From: Prostheceraeus crozeri
Lineage: Eukaryota > Platyhelminthes > Polycladida > Euryleptidae
DNA: 64,000 nucleotides
NCBI GenBank assembly: GCA_907163375.1
Contig: CAJQUW010001819.1
Coordinates: 248,001 to 312,000 of the forward strand
Direction: 5' to 3'
The position numbers and the translations under genes were made by a program. The notes under the pieces were generated by a model. It did not search any database. It worked only from the letters and a program-made list of their open reading frames with translations, and was not told the origin of the DNA. Within the stretch, counting starts at the first letter, position 1. Each line of letters begins with the position of its first letter. Shown in pieces: positions 57,271 to 64,000 of this stretch.

Positions 57271-58056
57271 GTGAGTAGACCATGCAGTGTTGCAGGTTTC
57301 CGGATATTTGATCAAGCTTTTGTTGTATCGTAATCCGTTACAAATGGCATTAAAAATAGAAAAGCGAAATGGCCCATTTATTTCGAATTACTGCTTAATG
57401 CTTATAGTGCCAAGATAAACAAGAAATGTGCTGACTGCATGAATATCTTAATATCACTCATTCTTCATATATCTTCACACGGCTCGCTTGCCTCGTAACG
57501 TGTTTTATTGTAAGATCGACCACCGAAGGCGCTGAACGCCGAAGATCTGTCGTGTACTACTTTAATTTCAATACATCGACGACCGTAACCTTTGGGGAGT
57601 TTTTCCTGCACTTTTTTTGTTGAAAATCACTATGATCTCCCGTCGTCTGATCAATTTTGTAGTCAAATATATTGTTTTCGGAGTATGCGCATTGCCTTAT
57701 GTTTTATTCTGCACATCAGTATGCACCTGGTTTATTTCAATTTTTTTTGATACCCATTAGCAGTCTGGACTTTTTCATAATACTAGCGTCTAGTCATGAC
57801 ACAGTTTTCAAAAATACTTGTATTAGAGCTTCTAGGCATCAAATTTGAAAATCTTCTCGTGTATTGATACAAATTTCCGATTAGAAGGGATTAGAAGTTA
57901 TCAGAAGGCGTGAATTTTGCTGATAGAAGAGAGAGCGGAAGCTCAACCAAGGTCTATGTACCTTGTCTTTGTTTATCATCACTTGTGCACTTTTGTAATT
58001 GAGCGAAGTTATCTCTACCTGTAGTGCCTCAGGTTTAAACTCATTTTGTTCTTCAG
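57271..58056. other. Intron, non-coding
   Basis: A 786-bp intron with GT-AG ends, phase 0; nothing else recognised. Confidence 0.5.
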
Positions 58057-58322
58057 GTTCATCAGCAGTATCAGAAAATCTTGCAGACTAATCCTCGAGT
58101 AGCAATCTCACCTCATGACAAAGCATTGACACAGCGAGTGGAGCAAATGATACTGGAGGAACCAACTTTCCATGATATTCGGGGATCAGTTGGTGCTTTT
58201 TATGCGATAAAAGCAGTCCTATCCTACTATCATGCGATGAAGCAGACGGATCAGCCGCTGACTGATACAGAATTGTATCTAGCTGTGCCTTTTGTTCGGG
58301 CTATTCATCACCGGATATCAAA
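58057..58322 (+). CDS. TBC-like protein of unknown identity, fourth supported exon
   Basis: Acceptor TGTTCTTCAG before 58057, phase 0, and donor AAA|GTAAGT after 58322 with exit phase 2. It codes VHQQYQKILQTNPRVAISPH ... ALTQRVEQMILEEPTFHDIR ... GAFYAIKAVLSYYHAMKQ ... DTELYLAVPFVRAIHHRISK. The pattern of an E-P-T-F loop, then IKAVLSYYHAM, then a helix approximates the TBC order R-T-F, then L-x-AY, then YCQGM, but the catalytic-finger residues are not conserved, so it may be a divergent or pseudo-TBC domain. The following exon was not found. Confidence 0.78.
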
Positions 58323-58796
58323 GTAAGTTCAATTTTGTATAAAAGCTGTTTCACTAAAACTTTCTATATCGCTGGTGTTGTACATTGATGTTTTGAGTTA
58401 TCGGAAAACTTGTCTAGTACTTCTTAGGGGATCATCAAGTTTTATTTAACATCCTTTTTGCATGATGGTAAACCTAGAGTTTCTTGCCTTTTAAAAAGAA
58501 ATGCACTGGTCGCTGGACTTCAAGGAAACACGATTGCCCAACTTCTCATTTTTCAGTCATCATAAAACCTTGCTTTTCATCGCTAAGCATTGCATGACAT
58601 AATTCCTATCGATTAATATATTCTTATAATCCATTGCTCCAATGCTTAGTTCAAAATTGTATTCTTAAACATTTTGCAATAAAAAAGATCAGCAATATAG
58701 AGGTAGATGATATTTTTCTGCTATTGATTTGTTTGTTACTGTTATATCTTCACGTTTTCTGTGTAATTCCTTAAAGTCAATAAAAGCAAGCACTTT

Positions 58797-59143
58797 GGCC
58801 GGAGGCACACAGAATAAGCAATAAGTCATCGTTCTCAAGTCGCGTCACGATCCTTCATAACCCATAGGTCATAAACCACAAGCCATAAGTCATTTTGACA
58901 ATGTTTTTCTCATGAAACGCAGGCAGAAGAAAATATATGATATTTTTATAATTTTGTAGGAGCATAAAGAATGACGTGTTATATCACAACGTTGGTTATA
59001 TTGAAGATAATCACCCAAGGATTTTCAACCGGGTGACGGCCCATGACTTATGACTTACGGCTTATTCTGTATGCCAGCTCTCATTGGAACTAAGTGTTGG
59101 AACTCCATTTGCGGCTTATGGCTTGTCGTGTGTGCCTCCGGCC
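58797..59143. mobile_element. Miniature inverted-repeat element
   Basis: Ends GGCCGGAGGCACACA (58797-58811) and its complement ending 59143. Inner copies of CATAAGTCAT / ATGACTTATG-type strings occur in both halves. 347 bp, non-coding. Flanking trinucleotides are TTT and TTA, possibly a decayed TTA duplication as in PIF/Harbinger, not certain. Confidence 0.7.
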
Positions 59144-59283
59144 TTAGATGTTTTGACTTTTGAAACTGATGAATTTAATCAGTAGGCATACAAAAGACTA
59201 GCATCGCGATACGTGCAGAGGCACCAAGTGATTTCCAACAATTTAATGAATGAAACTCTTGAGAATCCTGATTAGGGTAAAAC

Positions 59284-60935
59284 ATGATACTTGAGTGGCA
59301 GACATTCTTCAGCTGTACGTATTCCGGTTGTTTCCCGGAATGTTGGAAGAATGTTCGAATTACTCCTGTACCCAAGAAATCCTGCAATGACCCCAATGAC
59401 ACCTCATCTTATCGACCAATTTCCAACCTGCCAGTCCTTTCAAAACTCCTGGAGGGAATTGTTGCGTCCCAACTTCGCGAACATCTCAATCACTTTAATC
59501 TTCTTCCACGCTTTCAGTCAGCATAACGCCATCATCACTCAACCGAGTCCGCCATGCTTAACATAACATCTGACTGTCTCAGCTCCATGGACAATGGTAA
59601 TATTGTATTACTATCTTCCCTCGACCTAACCGCTGCATTTGATAGCATTGATCACTCAATCCTTATTCGACGCCTTCAACTGTCCTTCGGGCTCTCAGGC
59701 ACAGCTTTGAAGTGGTTAGACTCTTTCATCCGTCAGCGAAAACTTTCAGTCTTCCTGCGCAAGTCATCCTCCTCGTGTGTCCCTGTCGATTGTGGCGTGC
59801 CCCAGGGCTCAGTCCTGAGCCCACTTCTATTCATACTGTACTCTTCTGACATTATCCAAATCGCTGAAACGCATGACCTGTTTATTCATGTGTTTGCTGA
59901 CGATATTTTACTGTATGGCCGTTCTAACCCTTCTCAATCTCAACTGCTCAGTGGCAGACTCTCAGCATGTATAAATGCCTTATCCACATGGTTGAAGACA
60001 AACCATCTCCTACTAAATCCTGCAAAAACGATCCGAGATAGCTATGTGGTGTTCTTCAAAGCGTCAACTCCTGCCTCCCTCTAACCACATTCTCCTTGGC
60101 GATGCTCAAATCAAGCCTACCTCAACGCTCCAGTGCCTTGGTATAACACTCGACAGCCACTTAACTTTCAAACCCAATATCTCGAGAACAGTGTCGTGTT
60201 GCTTTTCCTCCCTTCGTCTCATTCGCAGTATCCGCTCCTCTATTAACCCCTTGCTCACCAAAGTTCTTGTCACTTCGTTAGTGTTATCTCGGCTTGACTA
60301 TTGCCTTTCCATTCACGCTAGCTTATCTGCGTCTTCTCTTCATCGTCTTCAGCGTGTAATACATGCTGCCGCTCGAATTATTTTTATGTCCTCTCGCTAC
60401 GACCCTATTTTACCCCTGTTGTCGCAACTCCGATGGCTCCCCATCAAAGGCAGAATTGAATATAAAATTGCTGTTCTTACTTTTCAGTGTCTTAACCTCT
60501 CCGCCCCAGAATACCTCTCTTCCAAACTTACCAATTTTTCTTCTCTTCCAAGTCGCTCGCGCCTTCGCTCTTCAAGCACTACTAAACTTCTTACCCCATT
60601 TACTCGACACCCGACCCTAGGCGGTCGTTCTTTCTCCTTCGCCTCCCCAAGCGTGTGGAACTCTCTTCCCATTTCTCTAACCTCCCCCATGTCCTTTTCT
60701 TGCTTCAAACGCATGCTTAAATCCCATCTCATAAATAAATACTTGTGATCTTTTTGGAATGTGTTTGTAATCTACTAGTACTACATAAATATCTGTTGAC
60801 CTGCTGTTTGGCAACTAGTGTACGAATCTTTGCTGTACATTTTTCTATTTGTGATATGGCCTTTGAAGTCCTTCATGGACAAAACGCCACACTTTTGTGA
60901 AATTTTTTACATAAATAAATAAATTAATTAAACTT
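59284..60935 (+). mobile_element. L2-like non-LTR retrotransposon, 5' truncated
   Basis: Contains the RT relic described next, then a 3' UTR ending in (TAAA)n-like repeats near 60912-60935, the kind of tail found in L2 and CR1 elements. The left end is a truncation near the start of the RT; the exact border is uncertain. It may lie in an intron of the TBC-like gene. Confidence 0.85.
59310..60748 (+). pseudogene. L2-clade reverse transcriptase, broken
   Basis: In order: YSGCFPECWKNVRITPVPKK, SYRPISNLPVLSKLLEGIVA, a stop (59524), STESAMLNIT, SSLDLTAAFDSIDHSILIRR (first catalytic Asp), VDCGVPQGSVLSPLLFILYS, HVFADDILLY (second pair), NHLLLNPAKT, a frameshift near 60040, LQCLGITLDSHLTFKPNI, VLSRLDYCLS, LQRVIHAAARIIF and LLSQLRWLPIKGRIEYKI, which is the characteristic L2 C-terminal block, then SFSFASPSVWNSLP to the stop at 60748. 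One stop and one frameshift only, so moderately young. The endonuclease is missing. Confidence 0.9.
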
Positions 60936-61217
60936 ACAAAACTGCGCGAATGCTAACTGAAAGTAAATAGATAATACCGATGTGCAGATGGTGCATATCT
61001 CTTTATTTTTTTCAATGGCATGGATATCTGATCGTTCATTTATATCATAGGATGTATTCTAATCAATAAGATGCAACAATTTATTTGTCATGTAATTCCT
61101 ATGCCAATTTTCCCTAATGTAATTCGCATTTCGGAACGCAGAACCCCAAAAACGACTCTCACATGCTAGAAATATAGAAAAAATGACCAACCTAGCCAGA
61201 CATGAATAACGTTCTAA
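60936..61217. other. Non-coding stretch
   Basis: No feature recognised. Confidence 0.35.
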
Positions 61218-61645
61218 TTCGGAGCATTTGTCCGAGAACGTGCTCAGACTGCATCAGGCAATCAATTTACGATGCATGAAGATTGACACACAGATATCTC
61301 GTGCAGCAATGACATAAAATCAATAAACACAGTGAAGGTGATAGGAAAGCACCGAAATTATCAACACGACACGCATAGAAGCATAAATCAAATACATGCA
61401 GAGCTAAAAATAACTTAAATTTTATGCTTAGTTATTTTTATGTCTGCATGGATTTTATTTGTGCTTCTGTGCGTGGGCATGTTCGTGTTGGTACGAGTAA
61501 TTTCAGTGCTTTCTTATCACCTTCACTGTGTTTATTGATTTTATGTCAATGCTGCACGAGATATCTGTGTGCTAGTCTTCATACAATTATATGACAAAAC
61601 GATCGCCTGATGCATCCTGAACAGGTTCTCCGACACCGGATTAAA
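61218..61645. mobile_element. Fold-back element with about 200-bp inverted arms
   Basis: Arms about 61225-61425 and 61430-61645 are inverted copies (shared blocks CAGATATCTCGTGCAGCA, AATCAATAAACACAGTGAAG, GATGCATCAGG-like) with mismatches and small indels and almost no spacer (centre around 61427). Ends are near TCCGAGAAC / GTTCTCCGA. No coding sequence and no clear target duplication. Confidence 0.75.
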
Positions 61646-64000
61646 ATTCTATTTTTGTGTGACAGATTGGCATTTAATCCATATTTCCAATTTTCAATAC
61701 GTATGCCCTCCTATGCCACCACTGCTGTAAATTTCTCATGTGTTTTTTGTAATCACTGCAAAATACTTAGTAAGCCAGCTACTTAATAAATCTTAATTGA
61801 GTATGACCTTAACATCATAGTAGCATGATCAGAGAACAGCAATTGAATCTAATGAAAGTTTGAAAAATGCTACAATAAAGTTTGGATTTCTGATAGAAAA
61901 GGTTGACTTTCTTATGGTTGAGAACGTCGATTTAGTGTGGAGAATGAGTCAGAATACTTTGCTATGCTGAGCATGAAGGGCACACTAAAACCGCCACTGG
62001 GTTTCAGTATGACTTTTAGGATCGTAATACAAGACATTTGACACTAAATGAGATGTGATACTTTTGATTGCTTCTACATATGTCCAAGACTAACTGAATC
62101 GGTGAAGCTGCGGGATGCAAGATGCTTCAAATATTCTGTAATGTCAGAGAATGTGATGAAATATTCATGTTACCAAATAGCTTCGGAACATCATATGGTG
62201 TAATTGAATAATAGCATGAGTGGTCAGCAGATGTGCAGGCAAGGGATACCTGCATTGTGGCACAGTAGGGTGCCGGATCGAGTGTGCGTGTTGTAGACCA
62301 CACGGGCTGTGTTGTCTTGAATGTTCACTTAAAAGAGTCATTTGTGAGTCCATTCTTGACTATAGTCCGGAGCGCGGAGCGCGCCCACCTCTGTCTACGA
62401 GAAAAACTATCTGTTTAGCTGGATTTGACGGCGTTGATTTCAATTTCAATCAAACATGCATTGGTGCGAGGATGGGAATTTTTCATGATCGAGGCTCTGA
62501 AAAAATGACATTACTTAGGCTTACTTATTGTGCATGGATAGTGGTGCAATGTTCTGGTTGAATTCATTGCGATAAAGTTGTGAAATTCGTTCACTCTGAT
62601 GCACTGAGGTTATCTTTGTCGCAGTATGTAGCCACAAAGTAGGAAACTACAGTTGTCTAAGTGAACTGATGACTCGATTTCGTGTAAATTCATCCAGGTA
62701 TTTGTAAATAGACGCCGATGTGATGATTTTACTATAAATTGCCTTTTCCTAAATCATTATGGAAGCTTATAGTATGCTGTAGTAGAAACTTGCGAAAATA
62801 ATCTGAAAGCTCTAAAAAGTTAGCTCTAAAGTCAGCAATTGACCATATAGGATTTCTATATAGATGAAAACAAACGCTGGGAATATCTTTGCAATGCGGG
62901 CGAGTTTTGCAAATCTGATTAGGAGTGATTTTTTTGTGATTAGGAGCTTCAAATTAGTAGGAGAGGATGGATTTTGCTGAGAAATTCTTTGTATTAAAAA
63001 AATGGTTCCGCTAACTTCACAATCAGCTTATGTGATGAGCACTTGTCAGAACAAGACACATTTGTGAATCATGCATGATTAAAAGGAGAATTTTTCCGGT
63101 AATGTTCATAGTCTGTCTGAGAATTCTGCTTTTCTGTCTCATGCGGTTATGTGCTATCAAACAAAAGTGCTACAGACAAGAGTCGATTTCATATAACGCT
63201 GACCTTTGTTACTGGGTTGGTGGTTGTATGTGCACAACAAGTTAGCATAAAGGACAACTTCAGTGGTACTTATGGGCTATCTCCCCCCACGTTTTCAAAT
63301 TTGTCTAAAATCCGTAAAAGCGAGTCAATCTTCACAAAACTTCAGAGACATGTATGTAAGCATATTTTCCTCCACATGCGAAAATACATGCAAATCAGAC
63401 ATGCGCTTTTTTAATTAGAGACGATGACGTGAAGTGTGGCAATGTCTGCAGTTTGATCTGGCTTCGCCTGATCTCTCATCGTGTGAGCAGATAGGACTAG
63501 GTCAACAAAGTCATGTCGCGACAACTCTTGAAGTGGCAATGACCCGGACCACATCCTTTCCATTTATATGCCTAACTTAAGAAATGTGTGGTAGGGTAGT
63601 GGTCGTGTGGAGATTTCAAATAACAGTAGATGAGACGAAGACGGAAAAAGAACAATGCATACATGAGTAACAATAATGCACCGAACAGAAGAAGTCAGAT
63701 CAAGGTGAACACATCGCTACACTTCAAATTATCCTCTCTAATTCAAAAAGTACTTGTCGGATTTGCATGAATTTCTGCATGTCTGTAAGTATACTCAAAT
63801 ACGTGTATCTGAAATTTGGTGACGGTTGATTCATTTTTACTGATTTTAGACACATTTGAAAACGTGCGGGGTGAGATAATCTAAAATACCACTTCAGTCA
63901 GCTTCAAAACTTTCAAAATTCTTAAATTCTTTTAATGAAGTGCTGCATCATAACAAGCTGCATGCCTTCTTCGCGAATGAATTACACGAGCAATTACGCA
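61646..64000. other. Non-coding to window end
   Basis: No confident exon. A plus-strand segment at about 62625-62698, between GTCGCAG and GTATTT, is open in one frame (CSHKVGNYSCLSELMTRFRV) but its entry phase does not fit the 58322 donor. Frames at 62220 and 63151 lack domains. Confidence 0.35.

Noticed and set aside
62625..62698. Possible next exon of the TBC-like gene
   Set aside because: Its open frame needs entry phase 1, but the preceding donor at 58322 leaves phase 2.
1..64000. CRISPR arrays, operons, bacterial defence genes or a virus genome
   Set aside because: No spaced identical repeats of CRISPR type, no compact gene runs and no viral structural genes; spliced genes and metazoan transposons explain the content.

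Overview
The window is nuclear DNA of an animal, most likely an aquatic invertebrate: AT-rich, GT-AG introns of 0.8 to 19 kb, and a dense crust of decayed eukaryotic transposons (CR1/L2/jockey-type non-LTR elements, hAT, mariner with DUF4817, TA- and TTAA-type miniature elements, tRNA-derived SINEs). No operons, ribosome binding sites or prokaryotic genes are present. The species cannot be fixed from the sequence; frequent TAGGCCTA octamers and the transposon mix are compatible with a marine deuterostome or other marine invertebrate, which is only an impression.

Two host genes can be read, arranged head to head with 260 bp between their start codons (44264-44523). The minus-strand gene is a TLC-domain membrane protein of the TLCD1/TLCD2 (FLD-1) type. 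Its four coding exons lie at 44263-44028, 25204-25122, 20385-20303 and 10129-9542; all three junction phases agree and give 329 residues, so the gene covers 34.7 kb. The plus-strand gene starts at 44524 and has exons at 44524-44610, 48680-48818, 57011-57270 and 58057-58322, then continues through unidentified exons. It has TBC (Rab-GAP)-like character but is not recognised. A further possible exon lies at 54630-54735.

Layout. 0-9.5 kb: TTAA miniature element, non-LTR relic, 1.34-kb TA-flanked transposon with a PHD-finger remnant, a 114-bp near-perfect palindrome, and the region downstream of the TLCD stop. 9.5-20.3 kb: last TLCD exon, then a complete 3.4-kb hAT element with an exact 8-bp target duplication and a broken DUF4817/mariner element carrying an 88-bp perfect palindrome. 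20.3-25.2 kb: TLCD exons 2 and 3, a tRNA-like gene and a hAT-like relic. 25.2-44.0 kb (intron 1): a non-LTR element split by a younger non-LTR element and by a fold-back element, a cluster of hairpins, a 1.3-kb inverted duplication, another RT relic with an 82-bp tandem duplication, a 3.74-kb transposon encoding an uncharacterised RNase H-like transposase with a scattered 15-bp motif, and a GGGCCC-rich minisatellite. 44.3-64 kb: promoter interval, CpG-rich repeat block, SINE copies, a 5'-truncated RT element with an open 318-codon frame, a possible minus-strand gene fragment, an L2-like element and fold-back elements.

Most of the window is transposon debris in very large introns. The best candidate for something undescribed is the 37600-41341 transposon with its repeated TGTGATTCCGTTACC sites.
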